Source of the DNA: Pilaira anomala
Taxonomy: Eukaryota; Mucoromycota; Mucoromycetes; Mucorales; Mucoraceae
Assembly (NCBI GenBank): GCA_025716855.1
Contig: JAIXMQ010000007.1
Coordinates: 496,001-560,000 of the forward strand
DNA: 64,000 nt
Reading direction: 5' to 3'
Part shown: in pieces, positions 1-11,610 of the stretch
Position numbering within the stretch: the first letter of the stretch is position 1
How the letters are laid out: each line of letters begins with the position of its first letter
Position numbers and translations under genes: made by a program
Notes under the pieces: generated by a model
Databases searched by the model: none
The model's input: the letters and a program-made list of their open reading frames with translations, nothing else
Told to the model about the DNA's origin: nothing

Positions 1-139
1 TAATAATAATAATAAAAAAAGAAAAGGAAAAAAAAAAAAAGAGAAAATAGTTGAAGAGGAAAGAAAGAGAAGTTTTTGGAATAAAAAAAAAAACTGGGGT
101 TGCAGGAAAAATTTATTGAACTTCTTTTATAAACATAGG

Positions 140-163
140 CACACACACACACACACACACACA
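140..163. repeat. (CA)12 microsatellite
   Basis: An uninterrupted CA dinucleotide run seen directly. It lies in low-complexity AT-rich DNA to the left of the Tc1-like element, and nothing else recognisable occurs in the first 260 bases. Confidence 0.9.
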
Positions 164-267
164 TCACATTAAAACTCTCTCTCCTTTTTCGTCGATCCAG
201 AGAATTGATTGGCTAATCATTGGTCGTCCACATCGGGTAATACGATCCGTTCTTTTTTTTTTTTTTA

Positions 268-965
268 CAGTCAAACTTTTGGAAATTGGCGTTTTTGCAA
301 AAATAAATGTCACAAGCTCAATTATTTTTGTAGTTTTTGGTCAGGAATATTTGTAATTAAATTAAGCGGTCCTTATACTAAAATCATTTTCTAATACTAT
401 ATATTGTTTGAACCTGAAATAAGAAATTCACCAGAAAACATGGAGTAGCAAAAGAGGCACAACTACTGTTAAATTCGTGAATGCGCTTCTTCTTGATATA
501 GATACAATGGACCTTGATGAAAATTTGAAGGGAAATTATATATTGTAATGGATAACGCCTCAATTCATAAATCCAAGCCCAATGATACGATAAATCGAGC
601 TTAGAGGTTATAAAGTGATGTACTTACCTCCGTACTCGCCTGAATTGAATCCTATTGAACAGTTCTGGGGAGGCAAAATGAAACGTGGTCGATTATTGGC
701 TGCCTGCAATGATGTGCCTTATCAACGATCTCTATGGTTTCTGTAGTTACTCAAAACGTCAGATTATTAAATGTTATTTTTTTTTTTTTAAAAAAAAAAA
801 CACCATTTTAATATATATACATATATATATATCTTAAAGAAACGATTATTTTTAAAACGACAGACATGATCCATTCTAGCGCCAAATTTTAATTTACTTG
901 ACATGGACAAATATTCTTGGCCAACAAAATTACAAGCTTGTGACATTTATTTTTGTAGGTTTGAC
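268..965 (+). mobile_element. Decayed Tc1/mariner-like transposon with inverted ends
   Basis: The two ends are imperfect inverted repeats. The left end starts CAGTCAAAC just after a TA (266-267), and the right end finishes GTTTGAC just before a TA (966-967). A 21-bp core is perfectly inverted (298-318 against 935-955), and a partly matching AATATTTGT block lies further inside each arm. TA flanks and a CAGT start are typical of Tc1/mariner. The interior holds a transposase relic. At about 700 bp the element is much shorter than an autonomous copy (1.3-2 kb), so an internal deletion is likely. It is presumably immobile. Confidence 0.8.
520..746 (+). pseudogene. Tc1/IS630-type DDE transposase fragment, frameshifted
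   Basis: Two adjacent frames carry the C-terminal catalytic blocks of a Tc1-like DDE transposase. The first (about 535-600) reads YIVMDNASIHK, containing the second catalytic Asp. The second (about 602-745) reads MYLPPYSPELNPIEQFW, containing the third acidic residue and the family signature. They lie in different frames, with in-frame stops between them, so at least one indel separates them. The N-terminal DNA-binding part and the first catalytic Asp are not recognisable. The fragment lies inside inverted ends, which supports its assignment to the surrounding element. Confidence 0.85.
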
Positions 966-998
<33 letters not shown>

Positions 999-1008
<10 letters not shown>

Positions 1009-3028
1009 ATGCCTCTTAGTAAACCCTCTTTACTTGTTACAACCACTTCTTTTCCACCAATCACATTCACATCAATTCCCCTCACTTGTTGTCCACCCGA
1101 CGCTACATTTTCTACCGTACCCGTAATCTTTCCAGTCTCGATATCCATGACGGTTACTTTTCCATCTTCTGTTAATAAAAATAATGAGGTATATAATACA
1201 TTGTAAGCTGTATACTTTACAGGAATAATGTTGGAATCGGTTTGATGATCATCTTTATCAAACGTATGTGATAACAAGATAGATTTGAATTCTTTTGGTG
1301 GGGAATAAGGTAAATCAATTTCATCTTGATTTATCATCTGTATTGCGTATTTTTCTAATTCGGTTGTACGCCTTGACCACCAAGAAAATCTTGAAGATAA
1401 ATCCACTGCTCTTTCTACTTCTTCAAGAGCAGTTGTCATAAATGGATCCCATTTGACAGTTAATAAATAAGATATATCCCATACTTTAATTTCTAATTTA
1501 TCTCGGGCATTATCACTTCGATTATCTCCAACAGCAATTAAACGAAATCCTCGTTTCGATAAATCTTCTCCAATATCTACTTGTGCTTCTTCTTCTTCTT
1601 TTGTCCAATAAGGTGATAAGACAAGAGTAGATTCTAATCCCCAAGGCCTAACATCTACAATGGGTTCATCCCCATCTCCTCCTGGTTGTTGCGTCGAGAT
1701 TGGTTTCCAAGGTAATGTACCTACTTTAATTCCAAACCTCCAATCATAAACGGATAATTCATCATCTTGATAACTTCCGGTACAAATCAAATGATTTAAA
1801 TAAGCAGGATATTTGAAATGAATCATACAACTTACATCATTTCCTAATTTAATTGAAGTGATGATTTCAGTTGGAGGATTAAATTGATGTTGGTTGAGTT
1901 TTGATAGTAATCGATTTCCATTCCAATAGACCGAAGTTAAAGAAGGATCTAGGATGGATTGAGAAGCACGTAAATCGAATTTAGCTAGTTGGACACAACC
2001 CATAATAGGATCATAGGTAGGACCGATAGCCAAAATGAAAACAGTAAATCGACTATCAAATTGAGCATCGGATGGAGAAATAATGTTTAACCAATCTTTG
2101 ACTTGATGATGATGATTTGACCAAGAGGTATCAGAAAAAAGGAATATTTCTCTACCTAAAAAGATATCATTGACTTCGATATGAGATACGCATTGAGTTG
2201 AACCATCATTAAATAAACGATAAATAAATAAAGATTTCCAGATATCTACTCTATCTTCATTTTCATGTTCAATTTCAGGTAAACTCATACCGACGGCTAA
2301 AGAAAAGAAACGAACAGGTTGAGTTGATTTTCCATCTAAGCTAGGTATTGTAATGGTTTGAACGCCAATGATTTGACAATTTAAATGAGGTGGAGATAAA
2401 TTGAGATCAAAGGATCGCATGAGTTTCCAAGAAGGATATTCCCAAAATAAAATCTTGTGTTCTGACCTGTTTTCAATCCAATTCTTTCGATGTTTCCCTG
2501 TAGCTACTACACCTTTTCCTGTCACTGGATCGATATCGACTACTAATGGATCTTGTATCCAAAACGGTGTCTTGTCTTGTCTATATTGATCTAATATCAT
2601 CTCAATCTCTCCTTCCCCGTCCATCATGACCTTTCGTTTCTTATTCAAATGTATCTTGTTCTCTTCTTCTACTTGTTCTTTTACAAACTCGAAACTAAAA
2701 TTTCTTGTACTCTTTTGTTGTTTCATCAAATGAACCATAAAGTCTTTCCAATCAATACATTGTTTTGCATGGTAATGTACATTACTACCCCAAATAGGAT
2801 ATCGTGTTTGAAAACAAGTGTACCATAACTTTTGGTCTTGGAGGATTCTAATGTTTTTTTTTTGTTGTTGTTATTTAGACAATCCCTATTTTTTTTTCTC
2901 ATGCTTTTTTTTTTATATATATACCTATAAAGTCTTTTAGATACTTGAGATATAATCGCAAGTTGTTCTATATCGTGTACTAATAATTTAAATATACGTA
3001 ATAGTATTTCTTCAGGAAGTTTATCCAT
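999..3028 (-). CDS. F-box protein with beta-propeller-like C-terminal region
   Basis: Probable SCF ubiquitin-ligase substrate adaptor of about 650 residues. Exons on the minus strand are 3028-2925 and 2847-999, with one 77-nt GT-AG intron. The start begins MDKLPEEILLRIFKLL, a typical F-box first helix, and the box continues across the intron into LWYTCFQTRYPIWG, as F-box domains usually do after their LW motif. The remainder (about 550 residues) lacks clear WD signatures, but repeated blocks ending in VYDW, KVWDI and VMDIETG suggest a degenerate WD-type propeller. It is divergent from the AreA-like gene, 245 bp away. The substrate is unknown. Choosing the ATG at 2738 instead would lose the F-box. 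Confidence 0.85.
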
Positions 3029-3219
3029 TTTTTTTTTAGAGTTACAAAAATAAAATAAATAAAGAGAGAGAGAGAGAGATGTTGTTAAAGCCGAGAAGGG
3101 CGCATACAAAAAGTGAATGACTTTTTTTAATATTTTAAACTCCACTTTGCATTTTTTTTTTTTTTTTATTAGAAAGAGCGCTTTTATATTTCTTTCTCTT
3201 TTCTTTCTCCTTTATTTAT

Positions 3220-3255
<36 letters not shown>

Positions 3256-3273
3256 TGTGTGTTTTATATTTTC
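3029..3273. promoter_or_regulatory. Shared divergent promoter region with a 30-nt T tract
   Basis: 245 bp separate the start codons of the F-box gene (-) and the AreA-like gene (+). The region contains a GA run (about 3062-3079) and a T tract of about 30 nt (3224-3254) ending some 20 bases before the plus-strand ATG. Poly(dA:dT) tracts often exclude nucleosomes in fungal promoters. No specific factor site is claimed. Confidence 0.5.
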
Positions 3274-4858
3274 ATGATAAGACCTAATACACCACCAGTA
3301 GAAGCTATTTTATCAGATTCAATATTTCCAGAAAGAAAGAAAAGCCAAGAAGAAATCAGTAATACAACCGATCCATTAGCAACTCAAGTATGGCGACTGT
3401 ATACGAAAGCAAAAGATACTTTACCTAATGGTACTCGATTAGAGAACTTGACTTGGCGTATGATGGCCATGACCTTAAAAAAAAAGAAGTCAATCGATGC
3501 TGCTTCTGCAGTACAAAATAAAAATTCTCCAGTAAAACAACAAGATCATAATATGGTATTCACCACTACCACTGAATATCATCGTTCAGATTTACCTACT
3601 CTAAATTCTTCATCAGTGCGTGCATCTTCCCCTTTAAATGTAAGTATTTTTTTTTTTTTTGTATGTATAGATTGAATGACCCAATTTTACATATTATAGC
3701 CTTCCCCCTTTTTATCACATGTCAGTAACAATAGTATAACAATACCTGTTGACCCACCTGCTACATATGAACAAGAAGAACCAGTAGAAAACTATACAAA
3801 TCCAGGTGCATTAAGTTTTGAAGATTTATTAAAAATGTATCATTTTAATGATAAGAACTCTTCCAATTTGGGTAAAAAAAAAAAAAAAAAAAATATAATA
3901 TTTTATAAAATACATATTACTCACGTTTTTTTTTTTCCCAGCATCTTCTTCTTCTTCTTCGGGAGAACCCGCAACAACAAAAACTACTGAAACTCCACCT
4001 TCACCACCACTACAACAACAACAACAACCATCTATATCTAAATCCAAATCAATCACATCCTGTAGTAACTGTAATACAACCACTACACCCTTATGGAGAA
4101 GAAATCCTGAAGGACTTGCTTTATGTAATGCTTGTGGTTTGTTCCTGAAATTACATGGTGTCGTCCGTCCACTGAGTTTAAAAACAGACGTGATTAAAAA
4201 ACGAAATCGAAGTGGAAGTGGTGCTGCTACTACTACTTCTACTACTACTACTGGAACTGTAGATATCAATCAAAATAAAACGACAACAGCGAAATCAATC
4301 GATACGAATTCTTCTAGAAAAGATAGTCTTCCACCAAAACCAATCACATTTACTTCTTGGCAAGGACATGTATTAAATAAAAGACAAAGAACAGATGCAG
4401 ATGATAAAAAACTTTCAAGTAGTTTAAAATTAGAATCATCATCTACTGCACCCGCCATGGTGATTTCAGGTTCATTACCTAATCATCCTTCTTCTGATAA
4501 TGGCCTAAGACAAGTTTTATTATCTAAGCAACAACAACAACAACAACAACAACAAAGAAATCATTCATTTAGTGGGAATATAAATGATTTAATGTCGCAT
4601 CAAAATAATAATCAATTATCAAGTAATCAACAACATCGGTTATCATTAGGTAACCATAGTAGTCCAAATTGGATGGGATTAATGGCGGCTCAACAACAAC
4701 AACAACAACAACAATATAATTCGTCATTTCCTTTATTAAATCCAAATCAATTACAACAACTTATATTACTTCAACAAGCTACGGCTGCTGCTGTAGCTGC
4801 TTCATCATCTTCCAATCAACCAGATGATGATACAATAATGGATCATGATCAACCTTAA
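3274..4858 (+). CDS. AreA/Nit2-like GATA transcription factor
   Basis: Nuclear DNA-binding regulator of about 484 residues. Exons are 3274-3639, 3700-3871 and 3942-4858. Near residues 53-68 is [13 protein letters not shown], the conserved N-terminal block (DUF1752) found in fungal nitrogen-regulatory GATA factors. One zinc finger follows from about residue 220, with spacing CX2CX17CX2C and core [18 protein letters not shown], then the basic tail [20 protein letters not shown]. The 17-residue loop is the class typical of AreA, Nit2 and Gln3. The C-terminal half has poly-Q runs (about 4528-4554 and 4690-4713) and a short poly-A tract, as in many activators. It is about half the length of ascomycete AreA. 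A role in nitrogen-source regulation is inferred from the family and is not shown here. Confidence 0.9.
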
Positions 4859-5876
4859 AACATTTTTTTTTTCCTTTTTGTATATATCTATAACTATTCC
4901 CAGTTTTTTTTTTTTCTTATTAAATCACAGGCAGTATAATTGTCAAAAAAAAAAAAGATATGACATTTTTTTTTTTTTTTTTTTTTTTTGTAACTATAGA
5001 GATGGGTATTATTATAACCGCGTGTATATTTTAGCTCATAAAAAAAAAAAGAGATCGATTTAATTTTAACCACTAAATGAATTATAGATCGCGCCACGCC
5101 TTTGGTCGATCACAGGCACACACACACACACAGACAACTGAGTTTTTTTCCTCCATCATTTTGGCAGGTTTTTTGTTAATTAAAAAAATTCACATATACG
5201 GAAAGAAAGTCGGATATACGGACGGGTCTTTTTTTTGCTAATTTATTAAAAAATGAAGCGTGTGTGTGAGTGCAGGCAAAAATGACTAAAACTACAACCG
5301 ATCAAAAAAAAAAAATGCATGTGATATAAAACTACACTTTAACAAGGAAAGACTCTCTCTCTCTCTCTCTCTGAGTGTAACAATTGAAATGGTCAATAGG
5401 AGTTTATTTACAAGTGTGCTCATATTATAATATGTAGACAACAAGGTTTTTCAGATAATCATCCTCTTTGAAGGGTAGTACTACGTAATTTTTTTTTACG
5501 GGTTCTGAGAATTCTGCCATTCTTACGATTCTGCCTTTTTTGAAAAAGGCCTAAAAAAGCGCAGATAACTTTATTTCCCCATTTTTATTTTTTACTCGTC
5601 GCGTGATTAGATAGAAAGTCAAGATATGAAAGAATATTCTCTTTTTTTGTCTCTTCTCTCCAATTTACTGGTTTTAGTAAAAAAAAAAAAAAATTATTTA
5701 TATTTATTATAAAACTTGATTATGTATTGTAATACAACGATTTGCTTTTTGAAATGTTTTGAGAGAAGGCGTGACACCATCATCGGCTTTCTATCTTCAT
5801 TTAGGATTATCGTATGATTCGTATATAAAACAACAACAACAATCATTTGCTTTTATTTATTTTTACGGGCAATGCT

Positions 5877-5909
<33 letters not shown>

Positions 5910-6957
5910 CTTTATACGTATTCCCCATGCGTTTTAACATATACACATGTTTGAGTTAATTAAATTGTTTTTACTGATATAGTAATTTATCCGAAGTAGT
6001 TATTATAACAGACAATTATGCATCTGATATTCTCTCACTTTTTAGTGTGTTCCAGAGTAAAGTCGCGTACCTGACTTTTTTTTCTTTTTGCCCCCCCCCC
6101 CCCTTAAAAAGAAAAATTCGGCTTTAAAATAAAAACAAGGGAGGTGGATAAAACTTTTACATGTTTGATCAACGGTTAAAAATAAACAATTAGATCCTGA
6201 GAAAAAAATATTTAACCTGAGTCATTTAATATAAACTCTAGATACAGTTGTAAAGAAAATGAAAGAGATTTCATGATGTTGTACACGATGCGTAATAAAA
6301 GGTCTTTTTCTCTTTTTTGAGGTATCTTGTACTACAGAAAATCGAATACAAACGATTTTCATAACAAAGTTGTACTTTGGTCCGAATCTTCGGTCACAAT
6401 TTGCTTATTTTCTTTCCTCCTTTAAAAAGTATATTATCCTATTAGGTATTTAGATGGAATCTTTTTTATTATATGCAAAGAAAAAAAGGAGTAAAAAAAA
6501 GAAACAAGGAGAAAGAACAAAACTATAAAAGACAAGTTTTTTTTTTTTTTTACGTAATTGAAATGAAGGGTGAAAGCTTAAAATAAATGATAAACACTTG
6601 ATCAAGTAAAAAAAAAAAAGCTTATCTGTTTCTTTAGAACCAATCATTTAAAAAGGAGTTATCAATTAAAAAAAAAAAAAAAAAAAAAAAAAATTATACC
6701 TGTTCCAATACCTTGGGACACTTCACTTGATAACTCATGACTAAAAATGAATTCTCTTTTATTATATATTTTTTCTGAGATATAAAAAAAAAAAAAAGCT
6801 ATATATCTCTGAATGGTGATGACGAATCGGGAACAAACTACCTGAAAAGTACAAAAGAGTGTTTGTAGTACACTCACTAAAAAAATTGTAATGACGAACA
6901 AAGAGTGTTTAATGCAAAAAAAAAAAAAAAAAAAAAAAAAAAATGTATAAATAAAAT
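4859..6957. other. 2.1-kb intergenic region, simple repeats only
   Basis: This lies between the convergent AreA-like and NsdD-like genes. I see (CA)n near 5116-5132, (CT)n near 5352-5372, (TG)n near 5880-5908, a 13-nt C run (6091-6103), and A/T homopolymers up to 33 nt (6910-6942). Short open frames here are poly-Phe or poly-Lys artefacts. No RNA gene was recognised. Confidence 0.6.
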
Positions 6958-7347
6958 TTAACCTGTAGTAGGAGATCTACTATCAAGTATGATATCATCT
7001 ACAATTGGAGGAGAATATTTACTACGACTTAATCTTCGAATACCACCACCACCACCGCCACCAGAACCTAATATATGATGACTACTCATACCACGATTTT
7101 CTTGTTGTTTTCTAGCTAATTTGGCATAATCTAACAAAACTAGAAATTTTAATAAAAACAATTCCCATTTTGATAACTTTTTTTTTTTTTTTTCTTACGT
7201 AGTCCACACGCATTACAAAGCGTACGAGCTCCATCGGGTCCACGTCGCCACTCAGGTGTTTCAGATATATTACAACTGTGGCATCTTCCTTGAAAAGCAG
7301 GTCGTTTCTATATAGTATACATATTATTTTAGATGAAATTTTATTAC

Positions 7348-7414
<67 letters not shown>

Positions 7415-8454
7415 CACGCTTTCTCTGTCGAATATTTGTATTGTTTATAGTAGTAGTTGAAGAAGAAGGAGATGAAGATCCTATACGCCAGGTATGAGGT
7501 TTATTTTGTTGTTGTTCTTGTTGCTGTTGTTGTTGTTCATAATCTCCCTTAAAAAAAAAAAAAAGTTTTAAAGTTTTAGAACGCATATATATATATATAT
7601 ATATATATAAAACCTGTATTATACTTTACTTGATATGGATCAGGTACGGTGATGGTCTTTTCAGCCCTTAATTGTTCTGAAGCCATTTGATGTTTTCTTA
7701 GCCTTAATAAAGCATTCAATACTTCATTTGCTCTACCAATCATATCATCTAACCAAGGTCGTGTTGAATTAAACTCTTCTGGTAGATCACTTGTTGTCGA
7801 TTGAATAAATTGACTTTTTCGTTGGACCATATTATCGCATAATGTATGACATTGTCGAACTACCTTTTAATTTTTACAAATAAATAAATAACTTGTTTTT
7901 ATTGCGTCAAAATAAAATAAAAAGTAATAAAAAAAACTAACATTTTTTTTTTTTAATTTACCTCTTCGATATCATTTTCTATGCGATTGGGTGTATATGT
8001 CATATGATTATAAGAAGGGCTTGGCACATTATTTGTGTGATAAGCCTTTGATGTATATTGAAAATAAGTAGATCTTTGTTGAGGTGATTTATTAGGGGCT
8101 GTTGTTACGGGTGGTGGTGGTGAGGGAAATAGAGATGACTTATAAAAAGTATCCCTTGAAAGTTCATTTCGATTATTATAGGGTGGTGATTTCCATTGAT
8201 GATGTTCTGGTTGAGGAGGAGTAGGTGGAGGTGGTGCTATTGATGATGATGAAGAAAAAGAAGTTTGTGGTGGTGCCCAAGTACGTGTTGGTAATAAATC
8301 ATCCATAGCTGAAATCGGTGGAAGTTTTAAGCTACTACTATCTGACCTCTTTCTATTCAAAATAAAAATTAAGGTTAGGTGATACCACATCAAAAACCCG
8401 ATTGACAAGGAACCAAAAATATTTTTTATTTTATTTTTACCTTTGTTGGTTCAT
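6958..8454 (-). CDS. nsdD: NsdD-like GATA transcription factor
   Basis: About 351 residues from six exons: 8454-8441, 8352-7962, 7863-7630, 7547-7413, 7307-7199 and 7130-6958. The single finger, from about residue 267, has spacing CX2CX18CX2C and reads [18 protein letters not shown], then [18 protein letters not shown]. The HYAKL ending is completed only by splicing the last intron and is diagnostic of NsdD/Gat2-type factors. Upstream is [15 protein letters not shown], the second region conserved in NsdD proteins. The N-terminus is rich in Pro and Ser, and a short poly-Q tract lies before the finger. NsdD governs sexual development and represses asexual sporulation in Aspergillus; a developmental role here is inference. 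No PAS domain is present, which argues against white-collar-2. The first exon is only 14 nt, so the start is less certain. Confidence 0.88.
7351..7410. repeat. 60-nt poly(T)/poly(A) tract inside an intron
   Basis: Uninterrupted T run on the plus strand, so poly(A) in the NsdD-like transcript. It begins just after the 5' splice site of the intron between exons 4 and 5, and most of that intron is this tract. A recent slippage expansion is likely, and read length in the assembly may be inexact. Confidence 0.85.
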
Positions 8455-9303
8455 AATGATATATGTATATAAAAATTAAAAAAAAAAAAAAAAAAAAAAG
8501 AAGGGGGGGGGTTTATATAGAAAGTTTAGAAAAAAAGAAAATATAGAAGGAAAAAAAATATATTCTTTTTTTAATAAATATATAAAAGAGAAAGAGAGAA
8601 AAAGAGAGAGAGAGAGAGAAGCAGAGGAAAAATGATTTTTGTTTAGTTATTTATTTTTATATTCGGCTGGTCCTTATCCGGGGCGGTTAAATCTCGATTT
8701 TGTAAAACGTTAGATGTTGAACGACGGTGTGACAAAAATAATAAATGCTTGAAACAAATGAATTCTTTTTTTTCTCAAGCTTTTTTTTTTCTTAAATAAT
8801 GATCTTTGTACAAAAAGATAAGATATAATGTATCACATGTTTCCTCGTTTAATTTATGTACACACGTTTAAAGATTCACTTCTTTAACTCTTTTTCGGCA
8901 TCTTCTCTCCCACATATCCTTTTTGATTTTTGTATGATTTTGAACAGTAGAGCATAAGACCACAACCCCTTTGCTTATATTGAATGATCAATTAACCCAC
9001 CTTAATGTTATTTATATGGAGACGTGTACGATTTCAAGTATAATAAACTAAACAGGCTGCTACCATGTTTAAGCCTGTTTTCATTTCAAAATTTCGATAC
9101 AGAAATAAAGTATAGAGCTAAACAACCTACAGAGACAAGCTCTCTATATCTAGTGTTGTTAATTCAACCCTAGAACTATATAAATGAATAACATGAGCTT
9201 TGGCTACTTTACTTTTATTATGCGGCTGTACGGCAAAAAAAAACACACCTTTTTAAATAAATTTGATTCCCCGCGATTTTTTTTTTTTTGCGCATAAATA
9301 AAA
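8455..9303. other. Promoter side of the nsdD-like gene, no gene seen
   Basis: About 850 bp of AT-rich sequence holding an A20 run next to a G8 run (near 8480-8511) and a GA-rich stretch near 8588-8620. I see no coding signal in either strand. Confidence 0.6.
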
Positions 9304-9319
9304 ACTAACTGCTGCAGAC

Positions 9320-9672
9320 TAACAAAAAAACTAAAACGAAAGTCTTGGGACCGAATAAGAGCTGGGAATGGTCGGACGTGATATTAAATGGCTCTAAGTC
9401 CAACCTGAACCGCTTCAAGTTTGTTTCAAACACTGGCAAGAAAGCTGCAGACACTGGCAAGGAAAAGCTGTAAACACTGGTAAGAAAACTGTGAGCACTG
9501 GAAAGGAAGCTGTAAACACTGGTAAGGAAACTGTGAGTACTGGCAAGGAAGCTGTAAACACTGGCAAAAGAAGCTGTAAATATCGGTAAGGAAGCCATAA
9601 ACACTAGCAACAAAACTATGAACACTGGCAAGGAAGTTTACAAACAACTTGTACTAAGTAAAGTTTAAAAGT
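9320..9672 (+). pseudogene. Relic of a heptad-repeat coding exon (21-bp tandem repeats)
   Basis: From about 9424 to 9640 a 21-bp unit recurs about ten times. Read on the plus strand it encodes heptads of the form V-N/S-T-G-K-E-A/T (VNTGKET, VSTGKEA and so on). At least two indels (near 9465 and 9568) throw the repeat out of frame and create stops. The open block upstream (about 9320-9423) reads KVLGPNKSWEWSDVILNG and is preceded by a plausible 3' splice site (CTAAC then TGCTGCAG). I do not recognise the family. Synonymous variation among repeat units suggests that it once coded for protein. The minus-strand open frames here are shadows. Confidence 0.5.
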
Positions 9673-10559
9673 GTATCACTTTACTGAAGATACTAATAAA
9701 TTCATAAAAACAATGCGGTTTAGGAATATATAGCTGAACAAAAAGTTGTCTCTTCTCTTCCAAGCAAGCTTGTAAGAATGGGGATGATTCATACCGTAAG
9801 AATAAAAAAGGCTATATAGTACTTTCTACTTTAAAGCGGTCAATTCATATATCAGTTCAAGGAATTAACCTTATAACCTATCCAGGCCCAACATATCGAA
9901 GAAAGTGAAGAGAAAAATAGCACGGCTAAAGACACATTGAAAAGTGCGCTGATAGTATCTTGGAGCAAACAACCAGTCTTGCCTCTGATGCGTAAGTATA
10001 TATATATATTTAATATGTTAACCCGACCTTCCATTAGTAGAACAAATAGATTTGATTGAATAGGATGGGAAGGTTAAAGATCATCAACCTGTCCTCCAAT
10101 GTCTGTAAAGACATACTCAAATTGAACTTGGGTTATGATATGTTTAACGACATCATACACATGTTACTAATATCGATAAAATACAGATGCTTGGCAGAAG
10201 AGGCTATTCGGTGTTCTTAGAAACCCCCGTGAAAGCCTGTATCGTACCGTAAATTGATAAAGATAACGAACGACAGCAAATCAAACGACATACTATGCTT
10301 AAGACGCTTTGGTAATTTTTTTTTTTCAATTGGTGGGAGATAAATTTAAGTCCCAAATACACCAAATGATCTTCGCAAGGAAGCAAAGTAGTGGTGTAGC
10401 AAAAGTCATGTGGCTCAACTACACCCAAAATGACAACTTCTAAAAAAATAAAAAATGATATCTTTATTGAATGATTGGTTCTTTTTAATAAACATAATTT
10501 GCACAACATTAAACTTATATAAATCAAAAAAAAAAAAAAAAAAAAAAAAAAAACGAAAC
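9673..10559. other. Degenerate coding-like fragments, family unknown
   Basis: Following the heptad relic on the same strand are two short open blocks. One (about 9890-10000) lies between a good acceptor (CTATCCAG) and a donor (GTAAGTATAT) and encodes an acidic helix-like segment. The other is about 10065-10230. Neither makes a full gene, and both could belong to the same decayed gene as the heptad repeats. The 10510-10553 stretch is an A homopolymer. Confidence 0.35.
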
Positions 10560-11610
10560 TCAAATAGTGGCTGATGATGATATAGAAGAAGAATCCTTTG
10601 GAGTAATAGCTTCAAGTAAAATATCTCTTAATTTGAAATACTTTCTTTTACGTCCCACATAAAATAATTGTTTTCTTCCAAGTGGTATAGGTTTTGTTTG
10701 TTCGATTGCAATCCTTACACTTTCTGTCTCTTCATCTGAATCCACCACCTCAGGTTCTTCTTGTTTAGGAAGGATAGTGTAATTAGTACAAGTGATGGTA
10801 CAAGGCTTTTTTGTGCTAGTAGTAACACTAGTAGTAGTAGTAGTAGTAGTAATGTTATTATTTATGGTAGTTGGTGATAGTTTATTAAGGTCCAAAGCGT
10901 TCAATTTAGATCTTGTACTATCTTTATCATGCATTGTACCAGGCACTATATATATATATATATTACTTATAAACACATGTATTTACTTTTTTTAGTGTTT
11001 TAAATTGTTACTTTTACCTTGTGGTCTACCAATTCCTTTCTTTTGATAGGCTGCCAGTAAATCGTTAAATGGTTGGGATCTACCTTCAACTGATCTTTTT
11101 GCTCCCATAGCATGAATTTTACAAGTAAGTGATCTCGTACAAGGATGATTATTTGGTGTAATCAAAACACCACATTGTCTATCAAGATCTAATGGTGCTT
11201 TTTTATTTGTTATTCATCTAACGAAGAGCCACACACACACACTTTTTTATTTTACCTTTTCTTTTTGGTGTGGCCTTTTGTTTCGTCTTCTTTTCTTTTT
11301 TCAGCTTTTTTTCGTTTTCTATAATAGACACACTATCCTCTTTTATTATGTTTTTCCAAATATATACAATGAGCCGCGTTACAATATCCTTTTAATATAT
11401 ATATATATATATATATATACAATAGCCAAAAGGGCGATAGTACACAAAAAAAAAAAAATATTACTCACCCAATTCTTCTTGTTTTGTTATATTTCGTTTC
11501 TTCTTTTTTATCATCTTTTTTATTTCAACTCGAGTAGGTCCCATATCATCACTCTCTTCTTCTTCTTCCTCTTCTTCAGAAACGTTTGGTTTTTTATCGA
11601 CAGTTGTCAT
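10560..11610 (-). CDS. SGF73: SAGA subunit Sgf73/ataxin-7-like (SCA7 domain)
   Basis: Predicted SAGA component that anchors the H2B-deubiquitinase module, about 256 residues. Exons are 11610-11469, 11318-11256, 11197-11018 and 10945-10560; all introns are phase 1. The N-terminal part is charged, with a run of Glu and then Lys-rich sequence. Exon 3 carries the SCA7 zinc-binding domain: CGVLITPNNHPCTRSLTCK, then IHAMGAKRSVEGRSQPFNDL and LLAAYQKK, with the conserved Cys-Cys-Cys-His arrangement (C, PC, TC, H). Exon 4 has a Thr-rich linker and a basic segment, GRKRKYFKLRDILLEAI. It is much shorter than yeast Sgf73 (657 aa). The N-terminal motif that binds the deubiquitinase module is not obvious. 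The SCA7 assignment is strong; the exact N-terminus is less so. Confidence 0.88.

Noticed and set aside
3829..4269. 146-codon minus-strand frame over the AreA-like gene
   Set aside because: Shadow of low-complexity Thr/Ser/Gln codons; the GATA finger lies on the opposite strand.
9305..9647. Minus-strand Phe/Ser/Leu repeat frames
   Set aside because: Antisense of the 21-bp repeat; the heptad pattern with synonymous changes is only meaningful on the plus strand.
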